Of a stretch of DNA of 64,000 nt, positions 23,914 to 33,054 are shown one piece after another. Position numbers and translations under genes: made by a program. The stretch lies in assembly GCF_016765585.1 (NCBI RefSeq), contig NZ_JAESWC010000002.1, positions 62,001 through 126,000 of the forward strand. The letters are read 5' to 3'. This stretch comes from Clostridium rhizosphaerae. Lineage in GTDB: Bacteria > Bacillota > Clostridia > Clostridiales > Clostridiaceae. The notes beneath the pieces are model-generated. The model ran no database searches. It was given only the letters and a program-made list of their open reading frames with translations, and was not told the origin of the DNA. Numbering within the stretch: the first letter of the stretch is position 1; every line of letters begins with the position of its first letter.

Positions 23914-26544
23914 ATGTCAAAAGAAAGACTAATAATATTAGATGGACACAGCTTGATGAATAGAGCTTTTTATGCCCTTCCGCCTTTAACTAATACTGAA
24001 GGACTGCATACAAATGCTTTATATGGCTTTACTAATATGCTTATAAAAATGAAGGAAGAGATAAAGCCCAATTACATAGTATGTACTTTTGACAGAAAAG
24101 CCCCAACCTTCAGACATGAGGAATACAAAGAATACAAGGCTGGAAGAAAGAGAATGCCCGAGGAACTTGCAGAACAATTTCCTGTATTAAAGGATCTACT
24201 GCAATTGATGGCTATTGATATATTTGAAATAGACGGCTTTGAGGCAGATGATTTGATTGGAACTTTATCAAAATTCGCTGAGAAAAATGACATTGAAGTT
24301 TACGTTGTTACTGGAGATAGAGATGCTCTTCAATTAGCCTCAGATAATATTAAAGTTGTAATAACTAAAAAAGGCATGAGCGAAAAGGAAATCTATGATA
24401 AAAATAGAATGATTGAGGACTTTGGAGTTACTCCAACTCAGTTTATAGATGTTAAAGGGCTTATGGGAGACAGTTCTGATAATATTCCAGGGGTTCCTGG
24501 TATCGGAGAAAAAACAGCCTACAAGCTCATTCAACAGTATGGCAGTATAGAAAACTTACTTCAGAATATTGATAATGTTACTGGCAATAAAGTGAAACAG
24601 AATCTTTTAGAGTACAGTGAACAGGCAATATTCAGCAAAAGACTTGCTACTATTATTACTGATGTTCCTATAGATATAAGCTTGGATTCTATTAAATCTA
24701 AAGAAAGCTTTGATATTGATGGACTAAGGCAGATGTTTTTCAGGCTTCAATTTAAATCTTTACTTGAAAGACTTCCTATTGATGACAGTGAAGCAGATAA
24801 GGGAGTTAAAGCTTTAGAAGAGGTTGTAAATTATAAAACTATAGATTCTATAGATAAATTTGAAAGTCTTGCAAAAGAATTTAAGGAAGAAATATATTTT
24901 AGTCTTGAATTTTCAGATCTAAATGTGTATTCAAAGTGTAAGATACAAAAAATATATATTTCTTTTAATAATGATAATTATGTTATAACTTTTAACAGTT
25001 TGTTCGAAGAAGAAAAAGATAGAACTATAAATGTTATAAAAGATATATTTGAAAACAAGGCTTTAAAAAAAGTTGGATATGACAATAAGGCTTCGTATTT
25101 ATTATTTAATAGAATAGGTATAAACCTTGAGGGCGTTATATTTGATATTAAGGTGGCTGCCTACTTAATTGATTCCTCAAAGGGAGAGTATGAATTAAGC
25201 AATCTTATAGGAGAATATCTTAAGGTTGACATAAGAAAAGATGACGAAGATATACATATAAAGCAAACCTCATATTTAAAAAATCTTAAAGAAGTCTTAG
25301 AACAAAAAATTAAGGAATATGATATGGATAAGCTTCTTTATGAGGTTGAACAGCCGCTTACAGAAGTTCTTGCAGCTGTGGAAGCTGAAGGTTTTAAGGT
25401 AGATACAGAAAAGCTCGAGGAACTCGGGGTAAAGTTTAAAAAAGAAATTGAAATAGTTCAAAATGATATATATAGTCTTTCAGGGGAAGAGTTCAACATA
25501 GGCTCACCAAAGCAGTTGGGTAAGATTTTGTTTGAAAAGCTTGATTTGCCTGTGATTAAAAAGACAAAAACAGGCTATTCCACAAATGCAGAGGTTCTTG
25601 AAGAACTTATGGATAAACATCCTATCATAGAAAAAATATTGTATTACAGACAGCTTACAAAGCTTCATTCAACTTATGTGGAGGGATTAAAGTCTGTAAT
25701 AGATACGGATGGAAAAATTCACTCCAGCCTAAACCAAACAGTTACGACTACTGGAAGACTTTCAAGTACTGAGCCGAACCTTCAAAACATACCTATAAAG
25801 TATGAGCTTGGCAGGGAAATTAGAAAGGTATTTATACCAAATGAAGCTGAGTGTATTATATTATCTGCTGACTATTCGCAAATTGAATTAAGAGTTTTAG
25901 CTCATATTGCAGAGGATGAAAATTTAATTGATGCGTTTATAAATCACAGTGATATTCATACAAAAACTGCTTCAGAGGTTTTTAGAGTTCCAATTGATGA
26001 GGTAACTTCTCTTATGAGAAGCAGAGCCAAAGCAGTAAATTTTGGTATAGTTTATGGAATTGGTGATTTTAGCCTGGCAAAGGATTTAAAGATAACAAAG
26101 AAAGAAGCAAAAATCTATATTGATACCTATTTTGAAAGGTATCCAAATGTAAAAAAGTACATGGAAGATATTGTGAAAGGTGCGAAAGATCAATCTTTTG
26201 TTACTACAATACTGAATAGAAGAAGATATATTCCAGAAATAACAGCTTCAAACCATATGGTGAAAGCCCTTGGTGAAAGACTTGCTATGAATACTCCGAT
26301 TCAGGGAAGCGCAGCAGATATTATTAAACTTGCTATGGTTAACGTGTATAAGGAGCTTAAACAAAGGAACTTGAAAAGTACTTTAATACTTCAGGTTCAT
26401 GATGAGCTTATATTAAATGTTTATAAGGAAGAACTCAAGGAAGTTCAGGCTATTGTAAAGAAAGAGATGGAACAGGTGCTTGAACTTAAGGTTCCTCTTG
26501 AAGTTGATGTTAACTTAGGTGATACATGGTATGAGGCAAAATAA
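23914..26544 (+). CDS. polA: DNA polymerase I
   Basis: Gap-filling and Okazaki-primer-removing polymerase, 876 residues. The 5' nuclease domain covers 1-290 (LILDGHSLMNRAFYALP, TFDRKAPTFRHEEYKEYK, GDSSDNIPGVPGIGEKTA). The 3'-5' exonuclease region (about 310-470) lacks the DxE catalytic motif (ISLE/FSLEFSD in its place), so proofreading is probably absent, as in Bacillus. Polymerase motifs A (SADYSQIELRVLAHIA), B (RSRAKAVNFGIVYGI) and C (LQVHDELI) are intact. RBS GGAGGA. Its last base is the first base of the coaE start. Confidence 0.97.
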   Translation: MSKERLIILDGHSLMNRAFYALPPLTNTEGLHTNALYGFTNMLIKMKEEIKPNYIVCTFDRKAPTFRHEEYKEYKAGRKRMPEELAEQFPVLKDLLQLMAIDIFEIDGFEADDLIGTLSKFAEKNDIEVYVVTGDRDALQLASDNIKVVITKKGMSEKEIYDKNRMIEDFGVTPTQFIDVKGLMGDSSDNIPGVPGIGEKTAYKLIQQYGSIENLLQNIDNVTGNKVKQNLLEYSEQAIFSKRLATIITDVPIDISLDSIKSKESFDIDGLRQMFFRLQFKSLLERLPIDDSEADKGVKALEEVVNYKTIDSIDKFESLAKEFKEEIYFSLEFSDLNVYSKCKIQKIYISFNNDNYVITFNSLFEEEKDRTINVIKDIFENKALKKVGYDNKASYLLFNRIGINLEGVIFDIKVAAYLIDSSKGEYELSNLIGEYLKVDIRKDDEDIHIKQTSYLKNLKEVLEQKIKEYDMDKLLYEVEQPLTEVLAAVEAEGFKVDTEKLEELGVKFKKEIEIVQNDIYSLSGEEFNIGSPKQLGKILFEKLDLPVIKKTKTGYSTNAEVLEELMDKHPIIEKILYYRQLTKLHSTYVEGLKSVIDTDGKIHSSLNQTVTTTGRLSSTEPNLQNIPIKYELGREIRKVFIPNEAECIILSADYSQIELRVLAHIAEDENLIDAFINHSDIHTKTASEVFRVPIDEVTSLMRSRAKAVNFGIVYGIGDFSLAKDLKITKKEAKIYIDTYFERYPNVKKYMEDIVKGAKDQSFVTTILNRRRYIPEITASNHMVKALGERLAMNTPIQGSAADIIKLAMVNVYKELKQRNLKSTLILQVHDELILNVYKEELKEVQAIVKKEMEQVLELKVPLEVDVNLGDTWYEAK

Positions 26545-27143
26545 TGCTTAAGGTTGGCTTAACAGGAGGAATTGGCAGCGGTAAAAGCACCGTTTCAAGA
26601 CTTTTTCAAGAAAAAGGATTTCCGATAATAGATGCTGATATGATTTCAAGAGAAATATATAATATTTACCCTGATGTAAACAAAGAAATAAGAAAGCAGT
26701 TTGGAAGCATTTTTTTTGACACTGACGGCCTATTAATAAGAAAAGAACTTGGTGCCTTTATATTTAAAGACAAGGAACGTGTGAAAAAAATAGAATCAAT
26801 AACACTTCCGTATATCCTCAAAGAAATTTTTGAAAGATTAGAACAGCTAAACAGGGAGGATAATGTGCTTTGTATTATTGATGCACCTACACTTATTGAA
26901 GTGGGTCTTCATAGACATATGGATACTAATATTTTAGTATGGGTAGATTTAAATACTCAAATAGAAAGAGTAAAGTTAAGAGATAATGCAAAAGAAGAAG
27001 ACATAATAAACAGGATAAAAGCTCAACTGCCTATTGATGAGAAAAAGAAATATGTAGATTTTATCATTGACAATAGGTGCAGCCTTAAGCATACAAAAGA
27101 ACAATTTGAAGTAATATTAAATAGCTTATTATTAATGAGGTAG
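26544..27143 (+). CDS. coaE: Dephospho-CoA kinase
   Basis: Final step of coenzyme A synthesis. P-loop GLTGGIGSGKSTVSRLF at residues 5-21, DADMISREIY and DAPTLIEVGLHR are the usual kinase motifs. 199 residues. The ATG overlaps the polA stop (TAATG), giving a polA-coaE pair also found together in many Firmicutes. Confidence 0.95.
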   Translation: MLKVGLTGGIGSGKSTVSRLFQEKGFPIIDADMISREIYNIYPDVNKEIRKQFGSIFFDTDGLLIRKELGAFIFKDKERVKKIESITLPYILKEIFERLEQLNREDNVLCIIDAPTLIEVGLHRHMDTNILVWVDLNTQIERVKLRDNAKEEDIINRIKAQLPIDEKKKYVDFIIDNRCSLKHTKEQFEVILNSLLLMR

Positions 27144-27147
27144 CGAA

Positions 27148-27711
27148 ATGAAAGATAAAAATTTACTGCGTTCTTTTGTGATTGTAATTATTATTATTAC
27201 TGCATTAAATTCTTTAAACATTATAAGATTGTTTTACCCTCTCTATTATTCAGAGCATATAATGACGTATTCTGAAAAATATGATATAAGCCCTTACTTG
27301 GTTGCAGCTGTTATAAAAACTGAGAGCAATTTTAGACCAAGTGCAAAGTCACCTAAAAACGCTCATGGCTTAATGCAGATAACTTCTTCAACAGCAGAAT
27401 GGGCAGCTAAAGAAATGAATCTTGAAAATTATTCTGTTGAAATGCTTAAAGATCCAGAGTTTAATATAAGAATGGGCTGCTGGTACTTGGATAATTTAAA
27501 TAAGGAATTTAATGATAATACAGATTTGGTTCTTGCAGCTTATAACGGGGGCAGAGGAAATGTTCAAAAGTGGTTGTCGGACTTGAATCACTCAAAGGAT
27601 GGAAAAAATCTTTACTATATTCCTTTTAAGGAAACAGATAAATATATAAAAAGAGTTAAAGTAAATTATAATATATATAAGTTGTTATATGGAGCAAGAT
27701 TTAATGAATAA
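27148..27711 (+). CDS. Membrane-anchored lytic transglycosylase (SLT domain)
   Basis: Cleaves the peptidoglycan glycan strand. A single N-terminal membrane helix covers about residues 8-30. The SLT domain follows: YDISPYLVAAVIKTESNF with the catalytic Glu near residue 58, SAKSPKNAHGLMQIT, GCWYLDNL and AAYNGGRGNVQKW. 187 residues. RBS GAGGTAG overlaps the coaE stop, so it is the third gene of the polA-coaE run. Confidence 0.93.
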   Translation: MKDKNLLRSFVIVIIIITALNSLNIIRLFYPLYYSEHIMTYSEKYDISPYLVAAVIKTESNFRPSAKSPKNAHGLMQITSSTAEWAAKEMNLENYSVEMLKDPEFNIRMGCWYLDNLNKEFNDNTDLVLAAYNGGRGNVQKWLSDLNHSKDGKNLYYIPFKETDKYIKRVKVNYNIYKLLYGARFNE

Positions 27712-27720
27712 AATAATATA

Positions 27721-27824
27721 TATATAATGCAATAAAGTTCTTACATTAATGATGTCATAAAATATCCAATCTTCAGGGATTTTTGGGACATCATTAATGT
27801 ATTAGAACTTTTGCATTGTATATA
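27721..27824 (+). repeat. Palindromic ~102-bp dispersed repeat, copy 2
   Basis: 104 bp. Left arm TATATAATGCAATAAAGTTC.. and right arm ..AGAACTTTTGCATTGTATA are inverted, as are the inner boxes TTAATGATGTC and GACATCATTAA. The centre is CCAATCTTCAGGG. It lies 9 bases after the transglycosylase stop and before that operon's terminator, so it is probably transcribed as a long hairpin in the 3' untranslated region. Confidence 0.9.
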
Positions 27825-27831
27825 TTTAGAG

Positions 27832-27857
27832 GTATAGATTAATTTCTATACTTTTTT
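27832..27857 (+). terminator. Terminator of the polA-coaE-transglycosylase run
   Basis: Stem GTATAGA / TCTATAC, loop TTAATT, then six Ts. Confidence 0.75.
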
Positions 27858-28007
27858 CTTTTTGATAAATAGTCTGTTTGGATGCTATATATAAATAGAG
27901 TCTTTAGTAGTATAATTTAGATGTATTCTATAAAGTTAGTTTGCAAGAGAGTAAAAGTGAATTTGAAAACTGAGTAATTTAGATTAAATATAAATGGGGG
28001 AATTAAA

Positions 28008-29144
28008 ATGCTATTAATAAAAAATGGAACAATTCTTACTATGATTGGGGAGCCAATTGAAAATGGACAAGTATTAGTTGATAATGGGAAAATTATAAAT
28101 GTAGGAAAAGATATATCAGGTACTGAGAATTGTCAGGTTATTGATGCAAATGGTGGTTTTGTTATGCCCGGAATTATTGATGCTCATTGCCATATAGGTA
28201 TGTGGGAGGAAGGTCTCGGCATTGAAGGCAGCGATGGAAATGAAATAACAGATCCAGCAACCCCTCAGCTTAGGGCAATTGATGCAATAAACCCAAGGGA
28301 TATAGCCTTTACAGAAGCTTATGAAAATGGTGTTACTTGCGTGTGTACAGGACCAGGAAGTGCAAATGTTATCGGAGGACAATTTACTACTATTAAAACA
28401 AAGGGAATAAGAATTGACAATATGGTTCTTCAACAGACTGCTTCAATGAAGGTGGCTTTTGGTGAGAATCCTAAGAGATGCTATAATGCAAAAAAACAAT
28501 CGCCTTCAACAAGAATGGCTACTGCAGCAATACTTAGGGAATATATTCTTAAAACAAAAAATTATATGGAGAATAAAGAAAAGAACTCAAGCTTTGATAT
28601 GAAACTTGAGAGTTTGATACCAGTTGTAAAGGGAGAGCTTAATGTAAAGGCACATGCTCATAGAACAGACGATATTTTTACAGCCATTCGTATTGCCAAG
28701 GAGTTTGGCCTTAAGATGACTTTAGAACACTGCACCGAAGGACATTTAATTGCTGAGGAACTTGCAAAAGAGGGCTTTACTGCTATAGTTGGTCCATCTT
28801 TTGGATCTAAAAGTAAAGTTGAACTGAGGGAAAAGACTTTTGAAACAGCAGCAGTACTCCATAAAGCAGGTGTAAAAATAGCAATAATGACAGATCATCC
28901 AGTAATACCAGTTCATCATCTTCCAATGTGTGCTGCTTTAGCTGTACGAGCAGGACTTGATGAAGAAACAGCACTAAAGGCAATAACAATTAATCCAGCA
29001 GAAATACTTGGAATTTCAGAAAAAGTTGGTTCTTTGGAGATTAATAAAGATGCGGATATTGTTATTTTTGATAAGCATCCTTTTGATATTCAAGCTAAAA
29101 CTATCTGCGTTTTAATAGATGGAGAAATTGTTTTTAAAAGATAG
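28008..29144 (+). CDS. Amidohydrolase (imidazolonepropionase-like)
   Basis: Metal-dependent hydrolase with the split TIM-barrel plan: a small beta part (MLLIKNGTILTM), metal motif PGIIDAHCHIGMWEEG near residue 55, KAHAHRTDD near 215, TLEHCTEGH near 240 and the catalytic Asp in IMTDHPVIP near 300. The C-terminal strand part reads LEINKDADIVIFD. 378 residues. The substrate is unknown; no histidine-degradation genes are nearby, so I do not call it HutI. RBS GGGGGA. Confidence 0.85.
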   Translation: MLLIKNGTILTMIGEPIENGQVLVDNGKIINVGKDISGTENCQVIDANGGFVMPGIIDAHCHIGMWEEGLGIEGSDGNEITDPATPQLRAIDAINPRDIAFTEAYENGVTCVCTGPGSANVIGGQFTTIKTKGIRIDNMVLQQTASMKVAFGENPKRCYNAKKQSPSTRMATAAILREYILKTKNYMENKEKNSSFDMKLESLIPVVKGELNVKAHAHRTDDIFTAIRIAKEFGLKMTLEHCTEGHLIAEELAKEGFTAIVGPSFGSKSKVELREKTFETAAVLHKAGVKIAIMTDHPVIPVHHLPMCAALAVRAGLDEETALKAITINPAEILGISEKVGSLEINKDADIVIFDKHPFDIQAKTICVLIDGEIVFKR

Positions 29145-29274
29145 AAATATAATTTATTGAATAATGGGTAAGAAAGCTCATTTTCAATGCAAATAATTGT
29201 TAAGTAAGAATAAAAAATTAAACAAGTTATTTAAAAATATGACAAATAGTGATAAAATGTTAAAGGACTGCAAT

Positions 29275-29312
29275 TTAACATGATTTTAACAATAATTAAC
29301 ATATCTTTAACC
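29275..29312 (+). promoter_or_regulatory. Pho-box-like array upstream of the phosphate transporter pair
   Basis: Four direct repeats TTAACA, TTAACA, TTAACA, TTAACC start at 29275, 29286, 29296 and 29307 (spacing 11, 10, 11). This matches the PhoP binding pattern of Gram-positives (TTAACA units with about 5-base spacers). It ends 24 bases before the first Pit-gene start, so PhoP would act at the promoter of this pair. Confidence 0.65.
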
Positions 29313-29336
29313 TAATAGGGGAAGGGAGACAAAATA

Positions 29337-29960
29337 ATGCAGAGAAACACACATAAAAAAGATAAATTATTTTTAATGCTTTTAGACATTTCTGAGAATC
29401 TAAAGCAGGGAGGACAGTATTTTCTTGATTTTAAAATTAAGGAAGAAAAACATCTTGAAGAATTTCAAAAGGAAATGAAGGAATACGAGCATAAGGGGGA
29501 CGTTTTAGTTGCAGAAATAATAAAAGATTTGAACAATACTTTTATTACTCCAATTGAGCGTGAAGATGCCTTAGAATTAGCAGTTCATATGGATGAAATT
29601 CTTGATGGACTTGAACAGTGTGCAGCCCACTTTTATATTTATAATGTTTACGAAATCGATCATTTTATGGTTGAATTTAGCGAGTTAGTTTATAAATGCA
29701 TAGTGGAAATACATAATGCAATAGACTTGCTGTCCCAAAAGAAGCTTACTCAAATCAGAGAACATTCAATTAAGATAAAGGAATATGAAGAAAGATGCGA
29801 TATTCTTGAAAGAGTAGCCTTAAAGGAACTTTTTGAAAAACAAAATGACATAAAAAGACTTATACAATATAAGGAAATTTACGAACTTCTTGAAAACACC
29901 GCAGATGAATGCAAAAGAGTTAGTAAGGTGCTTGAGACAGTAGTAATGAAGAATGCGTAA
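29337..29960 (+). CDS. Pit accessory protein (DUF47/PhoU-like)
   Basis: 207-residue, all-helical, charged protein of the family encoded just before PiT phosphate transporters. KEYEHKGDVLVAEIIKDLN and TFITPIEREDALELAVHMD are its characteristic metal-binding E/D-rich helices. Thought to regulate the transporter, as PhoU does. RBS GGGGAAGGGAG. The transporter gene follows after 12 bases. Confidence 0.92.
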   Translation: MQRNTHKKDKLFLMLLDISENLKQGGQYFLDFKIKEEKHLEEFQKEMKEYEHKGDVLVAEIIKDLNNTFITPIEREDALELAVHMDEILDGLEQCAAHFYIYNVYEIDHFMVEFSELVYKCIVEIHNAIDLLSQKKLTQIREHSIKIKEYEERCDILERVALKELFEKQNDIKRLIQYKEIYELLENTADECKRVSKVLETVVMKNA

Positions 29961-29972
29961 GGAGAATTTAAA

Positions 29973-30971
29973 ATGAGTACATCATATATTACATTAGCTT
30001 TTACGATTATTCTTGCACTGTCTTTCGATTTTATCAATGGTTTTCATGATACTGCAAACGCTATTGCAACGGCGGTATCAACAAAAGCATTAACTCCAAG
30101 ACGTGCGATTATGATTGCTTCATTAATGAATTTTATTGGGGCGGTTGCTTTTACTGGAGTTGCTAAAACTATTGCAAAAGACATAGTAAATCTTGATGCA
30201 ATACCGAACGGTGCTGTGGTTATACTTGCTGCGCTTGTTTCTGCTATAGCTTGGAACCTTATTACTTGGTATTTTGGAATACCAAGCAGTTCCTCTCATG
30301 CACTTATAGGCTCTCTTGCGGGTGCTGCCATAGCTGCTGCGGGAACAGCTTCCATTAACTTTAAAGGATTTATTTCTATTATAGAATCTTTAATTTTGTC
30401 ACCTATACTTGCTTTTGGAGTAGGCTATATTGTTTTTACTATTATTAAACAAATATTTAAAAACTTGAACTTATCTAAAACTAATAGAAGATTTAGAAGA
30501 CTTCAAGCAGTAACTGCTGCAATTCAAGCCTTTGCTCATGGTACAAATGATGCACAAAAATCTATGGGAATAATAACTATGGCTCTTGTAAGCAATGGCT
30601 TTGACAAATCTGGAAACATTCCTTTATGGGTACAAGTATGTTGTGCTACAGCTATGGCTTTAGGAACTTCTATTGGCGGCTGGAGAATAATAAAAACTGT
30701 TGGAACACAAATTATGAAGATAAAACCTGTAAATGGTGTCGCAGCAGATCTGTCATCAGCTTTAGTAATATTTGGGGCATCTAAATTTGGACTTCCAGTT
30801 AGTACAACCCATGTTATATCCTCTTCAATAATGGGGGTAGGCACGGCTTATAGAGTTAAAGCTGTAAAGTGGAATACTGGTAAAAGAATGATAATCACAT
30901 GGTTTATAACTCTTCCTATAGCAGCCTCAATTTCAGCAGTTATATTTATGCTTATGAACATATTTATTTAA
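29973..30971 (+). CDS. pit: PiT-family inorganic phosphate transporter
   Basis: Low-affinity, cation-coupled phosphate uptake across the membrane. Both inverted PiT signatures are present: DFINGFHDTANAIATAVSTKAL near residue 15 and AFAHGTNDAQKSMGIITMAL near 187, with GIPSSSSHALIGSLAG and LPVSTTHVISSSIMGVG. 332 residues and about ten membrane segments. Cotranscribed with the DUF47 gene and probably under the Pho-like box upstream. Confidence 0.95.
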   Translation: MSTSYITLAFTIILALSFDFINGFHDTANAIATAVSTKALTPRRAIMIASLMNFIGAVAFTGVAKTIAKDIVNLDAIPNGAVVILAALVSAIAWNLITWYFGIPSSSSHALIGSLAGAAIAAAGTASINFKGFISIIESLILSPILAFGVGYIVFTIIKQIFKNLNLSKTNRRFRRLQAVTAAIQAFAHGTNDAQKSMGIITMALVSNGFDKSGNIPLWVQVCCATAMALGTSIGGWRIIKTVGTQIMKIKPVNGVAADLSSALVIFGASKFGLPVSTTHVISSSIMGVGTAYRVKAVKWNTGKRMIITWFITLPIAASISAVIFMLMNIFI

Positions 30972-31068
30972 TTTAATAAATTTAAGGTAGAGACTTTTGT
31001 AGATAAAAAGTAGCTGCCTTTTTTATTTTGGAGAATAATACTATTTCTTGAAATTTAAAGACCAAACT

Positions 31069-31103
31069 ATAACCTTGACGTTAAGGTTATGCAGTGATAA
31101 AAT
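31069..31103 (+). promoter_or_regulatory. Promoter with MerR-type operator
   Basis: -35 TTGACG (31075-31080), 17-base spacer, -10 TAAAAT (31098-31103). The dyad ATAACCTT-6-AAGGTTAT (31069-31090) covers the -35, as MerR-family operators usually do at or beside the spacer. This fixes the regulator's start at 31124, because the in-frame codon at 31094 would lie inside the promoter. Confidence 0.75.
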
Positions 31104-31123
31104 ATCTATTGGCAGGTGAGAAT

Positions 31124-31519
31124 ATGGAAAGCAAATACTACAAAATTGAGGAAGTAGCAATAAAAACAGGACTTACAAAAAGAGCGATACGATATTATGA
31201 GGATATTGAACTCATAAAGCCAGTTAGAGCTGAATCCTCCTATAGACTTTACACCGAGGAAGATATAGAAAAAATTATTAGAATAAAAGAATTACGAGAT
31301 AGTCTTGGTTTTTCTTTAAATGAAGTTAAAGTTATTTTTGATCTGGAAGTTGATTTAAAAAGTATCTTTAAAGGTGAGAAAAAGGATGAGGTTTTAGTTG
31401 AAAAATCAAAAAATTTGATTAAGAACCAGATAAAGCTTATAGAAGAAAAAGAGCAAACTTTTGAAAGAGTAAAAAACAAATGTGTAGAGATTTTAGAAAA
31501 GCTTGAAGCACTACGTTAA
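31124..31519 (+). CDS. MerR-family transcriptional regulator
   Basis: 131 residues. The N-terminal winged helix-turn-helix reads YKIEEVAIKTGLTKRAIRYYEDIELIKP, then EDIEKIIRIKELRDSLGFSLNEVK. A C-terminal coiled-coil dimer helix follows, with no sizeable ligand domain and no Cys pair, so it is not a classic mercury or redox sensor. Start at ATG 31124 with AGGTGAG. It precedes a drug-exporter gene by 34 bases, suggesting it controls that gene as well as itself. Confidence 0.9.
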   Translation: MESKYYKIEEVAIKTGLTKRAIRYYEDIELIKPVRAESSYRLYTEEDIEKIIRIKELRDSLGFSLNEVKVIFDLEVDLKSIFKGEKKDEVLVEKSKNLIKNQIKLIEEKEQTFERVKNKCVEILEKLEALR

Positions 31520-31553
31520 AGCAATTAATAATGAATAAAATGGAGGTCGTTAA

Positions 31554-32987
31554 ATGACAAAAGATAATTATAAATGGATTGCGCTTTCATGTACAACAAT
31601 AGGTGCACTTTTTTCAGTGCTCAGTGGTAGTACCTTGATGATTGCACTTCCTGTTATTATGAAAGATTTAAATGCTAGCATGAGTGTAGTAACTTGGACT
31701 CTAATGGGATATATGCTGGCAATGACAATATTAGTTCCTTCTATAGGAAGAATGGCAGATATGGTTGGAAGAAAGAAACTTTATGTATCTGGTTTTGCTA
31801 TATTTACCTTTGCCTCTTTATTATGCGCTATGTCTCATACTGGAATGCAGCTGCTCATATACAGAATGGTTCAAGCTGTTGGCGGATCTTTGATGGTTGC
31901 AAACAGTACAGCTATAGTCGCAGATGCATTTTCTAAGAAAGAGCTTGGAAAAGCATTAGGAATTAATAGTATGATAATAAGTATAGCTTCAATTGCAGGG
32001 CCGATTCTAGGTGGATTTTTAATAACAATCGGCTGGAGAAGCATATTTTATATAAATATACCAATAGGAATTATTGGAACACTTTGGGCAGCCTTTCAGC
32101 TTAAAGAAAGCAGTGTTTTATCTGATAATAAGAAATTTGATTTAAAAGGTACACTAACTTTTACAGCAGGGATGTTGGCTCTTTTAGTAGCCTTATCCTT
32201 TGGGGGATTCGTTGGATGGATCAATATAACTGTAATTGGTCTTATTATAGCATCAATAATATTGCTTTGGATGTTTGTACGAATTGAAAACAGCACAGAA
32301 GAACCTATGCTGGATTTAAGACTTTTAAAAACAAGGGTACTTGCTTTTGCATATGCAAGCAACCTTCTAAATGGAATAGCAAGGGGCGCGGTTACCTTTT
32401 TATTAATCTTTTACTTCCAAGGTATTAAGGGAATTGACCCAATAGTTGCTGGAATGCTCCTGGCTCCCTTTGCAATATCCATGATGATTGTATCACCCAT
32501 AAGTGGATATCTTTCAGACAAATACGGGGCAAGAATTCTAAGTTCTGTTGGATTACTTGTTTCTGCTTTTGGCTTACTTGGAATGATGTTTATAACTGCT
32601 GATACATCAACTGCTGAACTTGTTATATGGATGCTTATAATGGGATTTGGTTCAGGAATGTTTTTCTCTCCAAATACAAGTGCAATAATGGGTATGGTGC
32701 CAGCAAATAAAAGAGGTGTTGCAGCAGGAGTTAGAACTATGGCTACCAATGCAGGTAATGTATTGAGCATAGCAATATCTATGGCTATAATATCCTCAAG
32801 TATATCTCCTGAAGCAATGCAAGCTTTATTTGTGGGCACACAGGTAGGTTCAGAAGGAATTGCTATCGGTCAGTTTGTTTCAGGACTTAGAATAGCATTT
32901 ACTATATCTTTCATATTCAGTGTAATAGCTGCTATTATATCCTATATGAGAGGCAGCGAACCTGAATGGAAAGAAGAAGCTGCATAA
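31554..32987 (+). CDS. MFS multidrug exporter, DHA2 (EmrB/QacA) type
   Basis: 477 residues with about 14 membrane segments. GRMADMVGRKKLYVSGFAIF near residue 62 is the MFS loop 2-3 motif, and GGSLMVANSTAIVADAF plus GPILGGFLITIGWRSIFYIN match the antiporter motif C and following helix. Proton-driven drug efflux is the family role; the substrate is unknown. Paired with the MerR regulator upstream. RBS GGAGGT. Confidence 0.9.
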   Translation: MTKDNYKWIALSCTTIGALFSVLSGSTLMIALPVIMKDLNASMSVVTWTLMGYMLAMTILVPSIGRMADMVGRKKLYVSGFAIFTFASLLCAMSHTGMQLLIYRMVQAVGGSLMVANSTAIVADAFSKKELGKALGINSMIISIASIAGPILGGFLITIGWRSIFYINIPIGIIGTLWAAFQLKESSVLSDNKKFDLKGTLTFTAGMLALLVALSFGGFVGWINITVIGLIIASIILLWMFVRIENSTEEPMLDLRLLKTRVLAFAYASNLLNGIARGAVTFLLIFYFQGIKGIDPIVAGMLLAPFAISMMIVSPISGYLSDKYGARILSSVGLLVSAFGLLGMMFITADTSTAELVIWMLIMGFGSGMFFSPNTSAIMGMVPANKRGVAAGVRTMATNAGNVLSIAISMAIISSSISPEAMQALFVGTQVGSEGIAIGQFVSGLRIAFTISFIFSVIAAIISYMRGSEPEWKEEAA

Positions 32988-33000
32988 GTTATTTTGCAGT

Positions 33001-33034
33001 TAAAAAGGACAGCTTGTTAAGCTGTCCTTTTTAA
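33001..33034. terminator. Bidirectional terminator between convergent MFS genes
   Basis: 15-bp stem TAAAAAGGACAGCTT / AAGCTGTCCTTTTTA with A and T tracts on both sides, tightly closed. Confidence 0.92.
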
Positions 33035-33054
33035 CTAGTTATCTAGATAACTAG
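33035..33054. repeat. Perfect 20-bp palindrome
   Basis: CTAGTTATCTAGATAACTAG equals its own reverse complement. It starts where the terminator hairpin ends and covers the stop codon of the minus-strand MFS gene. Confidence 0.8.

Noticed and set aside
26000-26544. polA C-terminal region as part of a phage-type polymerase
   Set aside because: All motifs are in the order and spacing of chromosomal PolA, and the neighbour coaE fits a normal housekeeping locus.
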